Shown here piece by piece: positions 1 to 11,206 of a stretch of DNA of 64,000 nucleotides. Made by a program: the position numbers and the translations under genes. How positions within the stretch are numbered: the first letter of the stretch is position 1; every line of letters begins with the position of its first letter. Location of the stretch: NCBI RefSeq assembly GCF_002813325.1, contig NZ_PHUG01000001.1, forward strand, positions 5,456,001 through 5,520,000, in the 5' to 3' direction. Source of the stretch: Janthinobacterium sp. 64. Its GTDB lineage: Bacteria > Pseudomonadota > Gammaproteobacteria > Burkholderiales > Burkholderiaceae_D. Under the pieces are notes generated by a model. That model saw only the letters and a list, made by a program, of their open reading frames with translations. It searched no databases and was not told the DNA's origin.

Positions 1-389
1 AGGCCACGGTGGCCAATCCGAAACGGCAGTTGCTGCCGGGGATGTTTGCCAACGTCAACGTGGAAGTGGGGGCCAAGAAACAGTATCTGACGTTGCCGCA
101 GACGGCGATCACCTACAACCCGTATGGTTCCACCGTCTTCGTCGTGCATCCGGCGCAGGCGCCCAAGGTCGGCGCGCCACCGCCGGCGGCAGGCGAACGG
201 GTGGTGCAGCAAGTGTTCGTCACCACGGGTGAAACGCGCGGCGACCAGGTGGCCATATTGACGGGGCTCAGCGAGGGGCAGCAAGTCGTCACCAGCGGGC
301 AGATCAAGCTCAAGAATGGCAGTCCCGTGGTGATCAGCAACGTCGTCGAGCCGCGCAACAATCCGCGGCCCACGCCGCAGGAACACTGA
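1..389 (+). CDS. RND efflux periplasmic adaptor subunit (3' part only)
   Basis: C-terminal 128 or so residues of a membrane-fusion (AcrA/MexA-type) adaptor; the 5' part lies before the window and the frame is already open at base 3. The visible part holds the end of the beta-barrel domain (LLPGMFANVNVEV) and the membrane-proximal domain, typical of the last third of HlyD/AcrA adaptors. The adaptor bridges an inner-membrane RND pump to an outer-membrane channel. The permease gene starts 9 bases after the stop, so the two are one operon. Family certain, substrate unknown. Confidence 0.9.
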   Translation, partial: ATVANPKRQLLPGMFANVNVEVGAKKQYLTLPQTAITYNPYGSTVFVVHPAQAPKVGAPPPAAGERVVQQVFVTTGETRGDQVAILTGLSEGQQVVTSGQIKLKNGSPVVISNVVEPRNNPRPTPQEH

Positions 390-398
390 GGCGCCGCC

Positions 399-3300
399 AT
401 GAACTTTACCGATCTTTTTATCCGCCGGCCCGTGCTGGCCATGGTGGTGAGCCTGCTGCTGGTGGTGCTGGGCTTGCGTTCCCTGTTCAGCTTGCCCATC
501 AACCAGTATCCGAAGACGCAGAATGCCGTCGTGACGATCTCCACCACGTATTACGGCGCTGACGCGCAGACGGTGGCGGGGTTCATTACGCAGCCGCTGG
601 AATCGGCCATCGCCCAGGCGCAGGGCATCGATTACCTGTCCTCGTCCAGCAGCAGCGGCGTGTCGACCATCACGGCTACTTTGCGCCTCAATTACGACGC
701 GAACCGGGCTTTGACGGAAATCAATACCCAGGTCAGTTCCGTGAAGAATCAGCTGCCGGCCCAGGCGCAAACGCCCGTGCTGACGGTACAGATGGGGCAG
801 ACGACGGACGCCATGTACCTGGGCTTTTACAGCAAGACCTTGCCGACGAATAATGTGACGGATTACCTGAGCCGCGTGGTCAAGCCCAAGCTCGATGCCG
901 TCAGCGGCGTGCAGACGGCGGAACTGCTGGGCGCGCGCCTGTTTGCCCTGCGCGCCTGGCTCGATGCGGACAAGATGGCTGCGTTCGGCGTGACGGCGGC
1001 CGAGGTGAGCACCGCTCTGGGCAATAACAATTACCTGGCCGCGCTGGGGTCCAGCAAGGGCCAGATGGTGACCGTTCCCCTGACGGCCGGCACGGATCTG
1101 CATTCGGTCGAGGAATTCAGGCAGCTTGTCGTCAAGCGCAGCGGCGACTCCATCGTGCGCCTGGAAGACCTGGCCACCGTCGTGCTGGGTTCGGAAAACT
1201 ATGATTTCAACGTCGCCTTCAGCGGCGTGCGCTCCGTCTTCATCGGCATCAAGGTGGCGCCGGAAGCCAATATCCTCGACGTGGCCGAGCGTGTGCGCGC
1301 CAGCTTCCCCGATATCCAGGCCCAGCTGCCGGCCGGCCTGACGGGCGAAATCGTGTACGACTCCACGTTCTTCATCAATACCTCCATCAGGGAGGTCATC
1401 AAGACCCTGGTCGAGGCGCTGCTGATCGTCACCATCGTCATCTATCTGTTCCTGGGCAGCTTGCGGGCCGTGATCGTGCCCGTGATCGCCATGCCGCTGT
1501 CCTTGATCGGCACGTTTACCGCCATGCTGGCGCTCGGCTATTCCATCAATTTGCTGACCTTGCTGGCCATCGTGCTGGCCATCGGCCTGGTCGTCGACGA
1601 CGCCATCATCGTGGTGGAAAACGTGGACCGCCACATGAAGCAGGGTCAGCCGCCATTGGAAGCGAGCCTGCTGGCGGCGCGCGAGCTGGGCAGCCCGATT
1701 TTGGCCATGACGGTGGTGCTCATCGCCGTGTACGTGCCCATCGGCTTCCAGGGCGGGCTGACGGGGGCATTGTTCACGGAGTTCGCCTTCACCCTGGCCG
1801 GCGCCGTGGCCGTATCGGGTGTGGTGGCCCTGACCCTGTCGCCCATGATGTGTTCGCGCTTTTTCCGTCCGGAACAGGACAGCGGGCGCTTCGTGCAAGC
1901 GATCGACCGCGTCTTCGGCAAGGTGCACGATACCTATCGGCGCCTGCTGCACGCGCTGCTCGATACCTGGGTGGTGCTCATCGTCATGGCGGCGATTCTG
2001 ATGCTGGTGCTGGGGTTGATGTTCAAGATGGCGCAGTCCGAGCTGGCGCCCGAGGAAGACCAGGGCGTGGTGCTGTCGCAGGTGGTGGGCGACCCGACGG
2101 CCACCTCGGACCAGATGCAAGTGTATGCCGAGCAAATCTACCAGGTGGCCAAGGCCATGCCCGAATACAGCCAGATGTTCCAGATCACGGGCGTGCCGAC
2201 CGTCAACTCGGGTTTTGGCGGCATGCTGATGACGCCGTGGAACGAGCGTGCGCGCAGCGCCCAGGAGGTCCAGCAGGACTTGCAGGCGGGCTGGAACAGG
2301 ATAGCCGGCGCCCGCGTGGCCGCCTTCCAGTTTCCCGCCTTGCCCGGGTCCTCGGGTTTGCCGGTGCAGTTCGTCATCGCTACCACGGAGCCGTTTGAAA
2401 ATCTCGACGCCATCGCGCAGCAGGTGCTGGAAAAGGCGCGCGCATCGGGCAAGTTCTATTTCATCGATACGGACTTGAAAATAGACAAGCCGCAAGCGAC
2501 CGTCGTGGTCGACCGCGACAGTGTCGCCGCGCTGGGCATGACGCAGCAGGACGTGGGGCAGGCGCTGGGCGCGGCCTTGGGCGGCGCTTACGTCAATTAC
2601 TTTTCCATCGCCGGGCGTTCCTATAAAGTGATCCCGCAAGTGTTGCAGGTCGACCGCCTGAACCCATCGGCCGTGCTGGATTTTCATATCAAGACGCCCA
2701 ATGGCACGATGATACCGGCCAGTACCGTCGCGCACATCCAGTACGACGTCGTGCCCGAGTCGGTCAACCGCTTCCAGCAGCTCAACGCCGTCACGCTGTC
2801 CGGCGTGTCCGGCGCCTCGCAGGGCGAGGTGCTGGCCTTCCTGCGCGATGCGCTGGCCCAGGTGGCGCCCAGCGGCTACACGGCCGATTATGCGGGCCAG
2901 TCGCGCCAGTTCGTACAGGAATCGGGCGGCTTCATCGTCACCATGCTGTTTGCCGTGGTCATCGTCTTCCTGGCGCTGGCGGCGCAGTTCGAGAGTTTTC
3001 GCGACCCCGTCGTGATCCTCGTTTCCGTGCCGCTGGCCCTGTTTGGCGCCACCATGTTCATCTTCCTCGGCTTCGCCTCGATCAATATCTACACGGAGGT
3101 GGGCCTGGTGACCCTGATGGGACTGATCAGCAAGCATGGCATCCTGATCGTGGAAGTGGCGAATCAGCTGCAAAGGACGGGCAAGAGCAAGCGCGAGGCG
3201 GTGGAAGAAGCGGCCGCCGTGCGCCTGCGTCCCATCCTGATGACGACGGCCGCCATGGTGTTCGGCGTGCTGCCCCTGGTGATCGCCTCGGGCGCGGGCG

Positions 3301-3458
3301 CGGCCGGGCGCCACGCGATGGGGCTGGTGATTTTTACGGGCCTGTCCATCGGCACCTTGTTTACCTTGTTCGTGGTGCCGGCCATGTATCTGTTCCTGGC
3401 GGCGGACCACCAGGCGCTGGGCGCACGGGCCACAGCGAAGGCGGCGCCAGCCCACTGA
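399..3458 (+). CDS. RND multidrug efflux permease (HAE1/AcrB-MexF type)
   Basis: Full-length (1019 aa) inner-membrane proton/drug antiporter of the hydrophobe/amphiphile efflux family. It has an N-terminal membrane helix (FIRRPVLAMVVSLLLVVLG), two large periplasmic porter/docking loops and two six-helix bundles. The proton-relay motif GLVVDDAIIVVENV in TM4 (about residue 395) carries the paired aspartates expected of active pumps. It follows the adaptor gene in the same operon. No outer-membrane factor gene follows: the next gene is on the other strand past a terminator, so the channel is encoded upstream or elsewhere. Substrates cannot be read from the sequence. Confidence 0.96.
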   Translation: MNFTDLFIRRPVLAMVVSLLLVVLGLRSLFSLPINQYPKTQNAVVTISTTYYGADAQTVAGFITQPLESAIAQAQGIDYLSSSSSSGVSTITATLRLNYDANRALTEINTQVSSVKNQLPAQAQTPVLTVQMGQTTDAMYLGFYSKTLPTNNVTDYLSRVVKPKLDAVSGVQTAELLGARLFALRAWLDADKMAAFGVTAAEVSTALGNNNYLAALGSSKGQMVTVPLTAGTDLHSVEEFRQLVVKRSGDSIVRLEDLATVVLGSENYDFNVAFSGVRSVFIGIKVAPEANILDVAERVRASFPDIQAQLPAGLTGEIVYDSTFFINTSIREVIKTLVEALLIVTIVIYLFLGSLRAVIVPVIAMPLSLIGTFTAMLALGYSINLLTLLAIVLAIGLVVDDAIIVVENVDRHMKQGQPPLEASLLAARELGSPILAMTVVLIAVYVPIGFQGGLTGALFTEFAFTLAGAVAVSGVVALTLSPMMCSRFFRPEQDSGRFVQAIDRVFGKVHDTYRRLLHALLDTWVVLIVMAAILMLVLGLMFKMAQSELAPEEDQGVVLSQVVGDPTATSDQMQVYAEQIYQVAKAMPEYSQMFQITGVPTVNSGFGGMLMTPWNERARSAQEVQQDLQAGWNRIAGARVAAFQFPALPGSSGLPVQFVIATTEPFENLDAIAQQVLEKARASGKFYFIDTDLKIDKPQATVVVDRDSVAALGMTQQDVGQALGAALGGAYVNYFSIAGRSYKVIPQVLQVDRLNPSAVLDFHIKTPNGTMIPASTVAHIQYDVVPESVNRFQQLNAVTLSGVSGASQGEVLAFLRDALAQVAPSGYTADYAGQSRQFVQESGGFIVTMLFAVVIVFLALAAQFESFRDPVVILVSVPLALFGATMFIFLGFASINIYTEVGLVTLMGLISKHGILIVEVANQLQRTGKSKREAVEEAAAVRLRPILMTTAAMVFGVLPLVIASGAGAAGRHAMGLVIFTGLSIGTLFTLFVVPAMYLFLAADHQALGARATAKAAPAH

Positions 3459-3500
3459 GGCGCCGTGGCGCCTCGTGATGGAGAGTTGCTACGCTGTGCA

Positions 3501-3530
3501 AGAAAAAGAGCCTTCGTCGGAAGGCTCTTT
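3501..3530 (-). terminator. rho-independent terminator
   Basis: Perfect 11-bp stem AAAGAGCCTTC / GAAGGCTCTTT (3505-3515 and 3520-3530) with loop GTCG. On the minus strand it is followed by a T-rich run (TTTTTCTT), so it fits the end of the lipoprotein gene that stops at 3594. It may also stop the RND operon arriving from the other side, though there the downstream tract is not T-rich. Confidence 0.85.
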
Positions 3531-3593
3531 GCTGCGTATGCTGCCGCAGGCTTTGTCTTGCCTGACTTTCGGCCGGTCGCCGGGACGCGGCGT

Positions 3594-3941
3594 TTAGCTG
3601 TTGCGCGGCGGTGGGTTGGTGCCTGTACCGGTGCCTGTCCCGGTTCCTGGCGTGGTGCCATTGGTGGGCGGGGTGGCTGGCGGCGTGGTCGTGCCGTCGG
3701 GATTGGTCGTGGTGCCCGGCGCAACGGATGGCGTGGCGGGGGTGGTGGTATCGGGCGTGGTGGTGCCGCTGGTGCCCGAGGTGCCGCTGCCGCCCGTGCC
3801 GGGCGTGGTGGCGGGCGCCGTGTTGGGCGTGGCCGCCGGGGCGGTGGTGGACTCATTGTGCTTGTTGCAGCCGCCCAGCAGCGCACACACGATGGCGGTG
3901 CCGAGGACAAGCTTGCTGGTGCTAGGGAGTGGGGCCGTCAT
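3594..3941 (-). CDS. Thr/Pro/Gly-rich low-complexity lipoprotein
   Basis: 115-aa predicted lipoprotein: a short N-terminus, a hydrophobic stretch LVLGTAIVCALLGGC with lipobox LLGGC, then about 85 residues almost wholly of Thr, Pro, Gly and Ser, including a GTGTGTGTG run. The start was set at 3941 because AAAGGA lies a proper distance upstream and the signal peptide begins there; the longer reading frame to 4046 adds an Arg-rich stretch unsuited to a signal peptide. Such tails are disordered and often act as periplasmic or surface spacers. Function unknown; single-gene unit closed by the terminator at 3501-3530. Confidence 0.7.
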   Translation of the reverse strand: MTAPLPSTSKLVLGTAIVCALLGGCNKHNESTTAPAATPNTAPATTPGTGGSGTSGTSGTTTPDTTTPATPSVAPGTTTNPDGTTTPPATPPTNGTTPGTGTGTGTGTNPPPRNS

Positions 3942-4195
3942 GATTGTTCCTTTCTCGTTGGAAAGCTGTCGAGGGTGATCGTACCTTGCCAGGCGACCTG
4001 CCATGATGCGGGCAGGCTGTCGTAGCAAGGCTGGCATCGCTTGCAAAAATTAGAGTAGGCAGGCGCGCGCAGGTTCACCGGATTTACAAATCAGCGGCCA
4101 TCGGCGAGGAAAGAGGCAATCCGTTTTGACATGGCGCAAACGCGCCACGTGAACGGGCAGGGCCAGGACAGGACGTCCCGGCCGCTGGCGAGAGC

Positions 4196-5119
4196 TTATT
4201 TGGCGGCAGGGACCTTGCTCACTTCCACTTCCCAATCCACGCCTGACTCAATGTGATGCTTGGCGGCAAAATCGCCCTGGCTGATGGCCACCGCCACGTC
4301 GAGCAGGCTGTTCAGGTAGACCAGGGGCTTGCCCTTGGCCACGCCGCCAAACGTGTGCTCGAACGGCGCCGTGACCTTGGCCACTTGTTTGCCCTTGTGC
4401 AAGATGCGCACTTGCAGCGGATCATGCAGTTTTACCTGCAATTCGTCGAGCAGCGATTTCGGAATGTTCGTCCAGACATTGCCATATTTCACGTCCAGCA
4501 CGGGCACGATGCCGCGGATGGTATTGCCGTCGCGCACAGGCTTTTGATACGCAATCTTGACCACGGATTCGCTCGGCAATTGCGGGCCCACCTGTTCATA
4601 GCTGATGGCGCCGGACGCCAGGCGCGCACCGACATACGCGTACACGTCGCGGCCATGGAAGGTGTACGACTCGGCGGAGCCGGCCAGGCGGTTGACCTTT
4701 TCATCGATTTCGCGCAGTTCGGCCACGCCGTCGCGTTCGGCGATCAGGGTGAACAAGCCATTGTCCGGCCCCACGAAGTAGCGGCCACCCTTGGTTTTCA
4801 GCACCACCGACTTGCGATTGGTCCCCACGCCCGGGTCGATGACGGACACGAACACCGTGCCTTGCGGCCAGTAATTGGCCGTCTGGTACAAACGGTAGGC
4901 GCCCAGCCAGATGTCGTAGTCGGGAATCTGGTGCGTCAGGTCCGAGATGGTGAGCTTGGGATCGACGCCATAGGCCACGCCATGCATGGCCGACACGGCG
5001 CCATCGGCCGTGCCGAAGTCCGTCATCAGCACCAGCGGAGATGCCGCATGCGCAGCGGACAGCATGAGGGCGCTCAGGCAGGCGCCGGCGACGAGGTGGG
5101 ATATTTTCTTGGTGATCAT
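4196..5119 (-). CDS. exported SAM hydroxide adenosyltransferase family protein (DUF62)
   Basis: 307 aa. Family enzymes use water/hydroxide to split S-adenosylmethionine into adenosine and methionine; fluorinases and chlorinases are relatives. Family landmarks are visible: MTDFGTADG (residues 32-40), DPGVGT (95-100), GPDNG (117-121) and FHGRD (154-158, His and Arg of the hydroxide-activating triad). Unlike the well-studied cytoplasmic members it opens with a clear Sec signal peptide (ISHLVAGACLSALMLSAAHA, cleavage after AHA), so it should act in the periplasm. It starts 17 bases after the TonB-dependent receptor gene and is cotranscribed with it, suggesting joint uptake and cleavage of a SAM-like or adenosyl compound. 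Family assignment strong; in vivo substrate is inference. Confidence 0.85.
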   Translation of the reverse strand: MITKKISHLVAGACLSALMLSAAHAASPLVLMTDFGTADGAVSAMHGVAYGVDPKLTISDLTHQIPDYDIWLGAYRLYQTANYWPQGTVFVSVIDPGVGTNRKSVVLKTKGGRYFVGPDNGLFTLIAERDGVAELREIDEKVNRLAGSAESYTFHGRDVYAYVGARLASGAISYEQVGPQLPSESVVKIAYQKPVRDGNTIRGIVPVLDVKYGNVWTNIPKSLLDELQVKLHDPLQVRILHKGKQVAKVTAPFEHTFGGVAKGKPLVYLNSLLDVAVAISQGDFAAKHHIESGVDWEVEVSKVPAAK

Positions 5120-5136
5120 GGGTTCTTTCCGTGGCC

Positions 5137-7644
<2,508 letters not shown>

Positions 7645-7718
7645 GGCGGTATCCTTTTAAGCTTGTTCATCTGAAAACAATGGATGGAGCTTAAGGGAGG
7701 TTGTTGCCTAGGCGAACG

Positions 7719-7740
7719 ATTCTTTATGGATATGCTTATG
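7719..7740 (-). promoter_or_regulatory. CATAA direct-repeat element upstream of the TonB receptor
   Basis: On the minus strand the sequence reads CATAA, seven bases, then CATAA again, followed by AGAAT, about 75-95 bases before the receptor start. Spaced ATAA-type half-sites resemble activator sites of LysR regulators such as CysB at sulfur-starvation genes. That resemblance is from memory and is only suggestive; no TATAAT-like -10 was fixed with confidence. Confidence 0.3.
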
Positions 7741-7777
7741 GCTGTTGTTTTCATGCCGCGCCGCTCAGGGCGCCAAC

Positions 7778-7816
7778 TCAGGGTGCAAGATCAGGGCGCA
7801 AGATCAGGGTGCAAGA
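7778..7816. repeat. 13-bp tandem repeat, three copies, across the nnrD stop
   Basis: TCAGGGTGCAAGA at 7778-7790, TCAGGGCGCAAGA at 7791-7803 and TCAGGGTGCAAGA at 7804-7816. The last copy contains the nnrD stop codon and final codons, so the unit was duplicated outward from the gene end. Slippage-type repeat; no evidence of function. Confidence 0.85.
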
Positions 7817-8682
7817 TTGCGCAGCAGCGCAGGTAACTCGGCCGGGATTTCGCGTGCCAGGTAGCCGAGGATGCCGAAGCGTAAGGCCAGCTGTTCGCCC
7901 GCCAGCGCATGCAGGGCGATGCCCCAGGCGCAAGCCTGTTCCAGCGGCGCGCCGCGCGCGGCCAGGCCTGTGATGATGCCGGCCAGGGTGTCGCCGGAAC
8001 CGGAAATGGCCAGGCCGATATTGCCGCCCGCATGTGTCCAGCTGGTGCCATCGGGCATGGCGAGGACGGTCAGCGCGCCTTTCAGCGCGACGATGGTGTT
8101 CCAGCGCCGCGCCGCGTCCGTGGCGCAGGCATGCGGGTCGGCCAGCACGGCGTCTTTCGACATGCCCATCAGCTGGGCCAGTTCACCCGCATGCGGCGTC
8201 AGCAGCACGGGCTGCTCGAAGCGGAAGTGCGCGGGCTGGCGCACGACCTGCATGGCGCAGGCGTCCAGGATCAGCCGGCTGTCCGCAAACAGGGGCAGCA
8301 GATGGCGCATCAGTTCGCAACTGGCGGCCGTGTCGCACATGCCTGGCCCGACAAGTACGGCATCGACCTTGCCGGCCAGCGGCGCCAGCTGGTGTTGCGC
8401 CTCGTGCCGGAAGCCGCCCAGCGCCGTTTCGTCCAGGCCGATGACCCGCGCCTCGGGCATGGCGATGGCCACTTGCGCCGCCACCGAGGCGCCCGTCGCC
8501 AGGGTCAGCTTGCCCGCGCCCGCGCGCAGGGCGGCCGTGGCCGCCAGCACGATGGCGCCCGGCATTTCCTCGGAGCCAGCGACGATCAGCAAATGGCCGC
8601 GCACTTCCTTGTCGCCATCGGCCCGGGGCATGGGCAGGGGCCAGGAGCGCAGCAGGGAAGAAGTGATGTCGATGGCGTCCAT
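7804..8682 (-). CDS. nnrD: ADP-dependent (S)-NAD(P)H-hydrate dehydratase
   Basis: 292 aa, ribokinase-like fold of the YjeF C-terminal domain. It dehydrates damaged NADH/NADPH hydrates using ADP, repairing the cofactors in the cytoplasm. Visible motifs: VGPGM (111-115), LTPHAGE (161-167) and GSGDTLAG (228-235, nucleotide binding and catalytic Asp). The epimerase (YjeF N) domain found fused in E. coli is absent, so the epimerase must be a separate gene. It begins 16 bases after the histidine phosphatase gene and is probably cotranscribed with it. The stop codon lies within a 13-bp tandem repeat. Confidence 0.92.
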   Translation of the reverse strand: MDAIDITSSLLRSWPLPMPRADGDKEVRGHLLIVAGSEEMPGAIVLAATAALRAGAGKLTLATGASVAAQVAIAMPEARVIGLDETALGGFRHEAQHQLAPLAGKVDAVLVGPGMCDTAASCELMRHLLPLFADSRLILDACAMQVVRQPAHFRFEQPVLLTPHAGELAQLMGMSKDAVLADPHACATDAARRWNTIVALKGALTVLAMPDGTSWTHAGGNIGLAISGSGDTLAGIITGLAARGAPLEQACAWGIALHALAGEQLALRFGILGYLAREIPAELPALLRNLAP

Positions 8683-8698
8683 GTATGCCTCCGAAGGA

Positions 8699-9463
8699 TC
8701 AGGATTTTGGCGCGGCCGGCATGTCGGGCTGGGCCGTGACTTGTGTGCCGGCCGCTTCCAGCGGCGCGACGAAGTTGCACAGGTCCAGCTGCAGCTTGCC
8801 GTGCCTGCCCAGGGCGGGATTGAAGGCGTACGAAGTGACGCCGCAGTTGGGCACGTCGGCCGCCTTGTCGATGGCCAGGATGGCGTGTTCGTCGCAGCGT
8901 TCCAGCAGGTAGCGGAAGCAATTGACGATGACCTGGTGGCCGACGATCAGCACCCGTTCTCCCCGGTATTCGCGGGTGATGGTGTCGAGCACGCTGCGCA
9001 GGCGCAGGATGACGTCGCACCAGCTTTCGCCGCCCGGCGGGCGGAAATAAAACTTGCCCACGTGCTGGCGCTGCTCGTGCAATTCCGGGTATTTGCTGGC
9101 GATGCCGTGCACGGTCAGGCGGTCGAGGATGCCGAATTCCTTTTCGCGCAGGCGCTCGTCGGCCACCACGGAGGCGAGGCTGTCCGCATCGAGGCGCGCC
9201 AGCACGGCTTGCGCCGTTTGCTGCGCCCGCACGTACGGCGAATACAGCACGACGGTCGGTCGTTGTTCATGGGGGAGGGTGGCGAACCAGTCGCCGAGGG
9301 CTTGCGCCTGGCGCGCGCCCAGCTCGGAGAGGGGGACATCGACATCGCGCTCGGCGATGGCGATCAACAATTGCTTTTCCGCTTCGGCGGCATCGCGCGC
9401 CACGTTGCCGGCACTTTGGCCGTGACGCACGATCCAGATTTGCTGCGGCCATTTCTGTTCCAT
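8699..9463 (-). CDS. histidine phosphatase family protein (phosphoglycerate mutase-like)
   Basis: 254 aa. The phosphohistidine motif RHGQSAGN lies at residues 13-20; a later PPGGES and a GHQ motif (VLIVGHQVIVNCF) supply the second catalytic histidine. Members dephosphorylate small molecules or proteins; the exact substrate is not predictable. Start chosen at 9463, an ATG preceded by AGGAAGG; an extension to a TTG at 9517 lacks support. It is the first gene of a pair with nnrD. Confidence 0.88.
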   Translation of the reverse strand: MEQKWPQQIWIVRHGQSAGNVARDAAEAEKQLLIAIAERDVDVPLSELGARQAQALGDWFATLPHEQRPTVVLYSPYVRAQQTAQAVLARLDADSLASVVADERLREKEFGILDRLTVHGIASKYPELHEQRQHVGKFYFRPPGGESWCDVILRLRSVLDTITREYRGERVLIVGHQVIVNCFRYLLERCDEHAILAIDKAADVPNCGVTSYAFNPALGRHGKLQLDLCNFVAPLEAAGTQVTAQPDMPAAPKS

Positions 9464-9543
9464 CGCCTTGCGCCTTCCTCTGTATTTATTGTTGATCAAT
9501 ATAGAGGAAAGCGGCAAGGCGCGGCGCGCCGGTGGATACGTTC

Positions 9544-10944
9544 TTAGGCTGTGTGTTCCGCCTCATCCAGGTCGGGCGCGTCGTCGCTGTTGTAGACGGC
9601 CAGGTCGGTTTGCCCCATGACCCGGCTGGTGACGGTGCCGGCCGTGATCGAGCCGCTCACGTTGAGGGCCGTGCGGCCCATGTCGATCAGCGGTTCGACG
9701 GAGATCAGCAAGCCGGCCAGCGCGACGGGCAAGTCCATCGCCGACAGCACGATCAGCGCGGCAAACGTGGCGCCGCCGCCCACGCCGGCCACGCCGACGG
9801 AACCGATGGTGATGATGGCCAGCAAGGGCAGCAGGAAGCTGATCGTGAAGGGATCGACGCCGACGGTCGGGGCGATCATCACGGCCAGCATGGCCGGATA
9901 GATGCCGGCGCAGCCGTTCTGGCCGATGGTCGAACCGAACGAGGCGGCGAAGTTGGCGATGCCTTCCGGCGTGCCCAGACGCTGGGTTTGCGTCTGCACG
10001 CTCATCGGGATCGAACCGGCGCTCGTGCGCGACGTGAACGCGAAGGCCAGCACGGGGAAGACTTTTTTCACGAAGCGCAGCGGGTTCAGGCCCACGCCGG
10101 CGATGATGGCCAGATGCACGAGGAACATCAGTATCAGCGCGCTGTACGAGGCGACGACGAAGTTGATCAGTTTCAAAATGTCCGTGTAGCTCGACGAGGC
10201 GACCACTTCAAACATCAGTGCGAACACGCCGTACGGCGTCAGGCGCAGCACCAGCGTGACCATGCGCATGACGATGGCGTGCGCCACTTTCATGAAGTTC
10301 TCGAACGAGGCGAAGATTTCCGGCTTTTTCGCGGCGATGCCCGTGGCCGAAATACCGATGAAGATGGAAAACACCACCACGGCGATGGTCGACGTCTTGC
10401 GCGCGCCCGTCATGTCGAGAAAGGGATTGGTCGGCACGAAGCTGACCAGCAGTTTCGGCAGTGACAGGGCTTTTGCCGTTTCCAGCGAGCCTTGCAGCTG
10501 TACGCCGCGCGCCACTTCGGCCGCGCTCGACGTCAGTCCCACGGCCGTCAAGCCGAACAGCTTGGCCATCAAAATACCCAGCGCGGCGGCGATGGTCGTG
10601 GTGATGAGCAGGGTGCCGATGGTCAGCGCGCTGATCTTGCCCAGCGAACTCGCGTCCTTGAGTTTCAGGATGGCGGAAATGATGGACACCATGATCAGCG
10701 GCATGATGATCATCTGCAGCAGTTTGACGTAGCCGCTGCCGACGATGTCGATGTATTCATTGGTGCCGGCGATGATGGGCGAGCCGGCGCCATACAGCCA
10801 CTGCACGGCCGCGCCGAGCAGCACGCCCAGGCCCAGGCCCGTGAAGACGCGCACGGTAAACGTCGCGTGTTTGCGTTGCTGGTGGAACATGAAGGCGAAG
10901 ACGAGCAACGCTACGAGCAGGTTCAGGATGATGTTAATTGCCAT
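9544..10944 (-). CDS. tcyP: L-cystine:cation symporter, TcyP type
   Basis: 466 aa member of the dicarboxylate/amino acid:cation symporter family, very like E. coli YdjN/TcyP by recall along its whole length (GNGYVQLLQMI-like GSGYVKLLQMI near residue 70, SFGSTIGQNGCAGIYPAMLA, GVAGVGGGATFAALIVLSAM, ISVEPLIDMGRTALNVSGS). It imports cystine, and possibly related sulfur amino acids, across the inner membrane with a cation gradient. Several hydrophobic helices and two re-entrant hairpins are visible. It is transcribed away from the NTF2-like gene; a perfect palindrome at 11038-11053 lies in its upstream region. Confidence 0.88.
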   Translation of the reverse strand: MAINIILNLLVALLVFAFMFHQQRKHATFTVRVFTGLGLGVLLGAAVQWLYGAGSPIIAGTNEYIDIVGSGYVKLLQMIIMPLIMVSIISAILKLKDASSLGKISALTIGTLLITTTIAAALGILMAKLFGLTAVGLTSSAAEVARGVQLQGSLETAKALSLPKLLVSFVPTNPFLDMTGARKTSTIAVVVFSIFIGISATGIAAKKPEIFASFENFMKVAHAIVMRMVTLVLRLTPYGVFALMFEVVASSSYTDILKLINFVVASYSALILMFLVHLAIIAGVGLNPLRFVKKVFPVLAFAFTSRTSAGSIPMSVQTQTQRLGTPEGIANFAASFGSTIGQNGCAGIYPAMLAVMIAPTVGVDPFTISFLLPLLAIITIGSVGVAGVGGGATFAALIVLSAMDLPVALAGLLISVEPLIDMGRTALNVSGSITAGTVTSRVMGQTDLAVYNSDDAPDLDEAEHTA

Positions 10945-11037
10945 GAAGGGGCCTTATCTTGGTTTTATTCGAGACTGCACGCAGCACATAAAACTGTACT
11001 ACAACTGACAGCTGCCCCAGCCCGGGGCGGAAGGGCA

Positions 11038-11053
11038 AGTACTGTACAGTACT
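11038..11053. promoter_or_regulatory. perfect 16-bp palindrome (possible operator) between tcyP and the NTF2-like gene
   Basis: AGTACTGTACAGTACT is a perfect palindrome, located 94 bases upstream of tcyP and about 150 bases upstream of the divergent gene. A matching half-site ACTGTACT occurs at 10993-11000, nearer tcyP. This layout suits a dimeric regulator, but no regulator gene is adjacent. Confidence 0.45.
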
Positions 11054-11206
11054 ATGGTGGCGTTTTGCGCCATACCGCTGCGAATATTACGCTATATAAA
11101 TATGCTCCACAGGCATAAGTCTTCCGGCGGATTGTGAAAAATCCAATTTCATGCCAGCATGTTTTGCCTATTTATTAATGTCGTGCCAATTATTTCAAGG
11201 AAAAAG

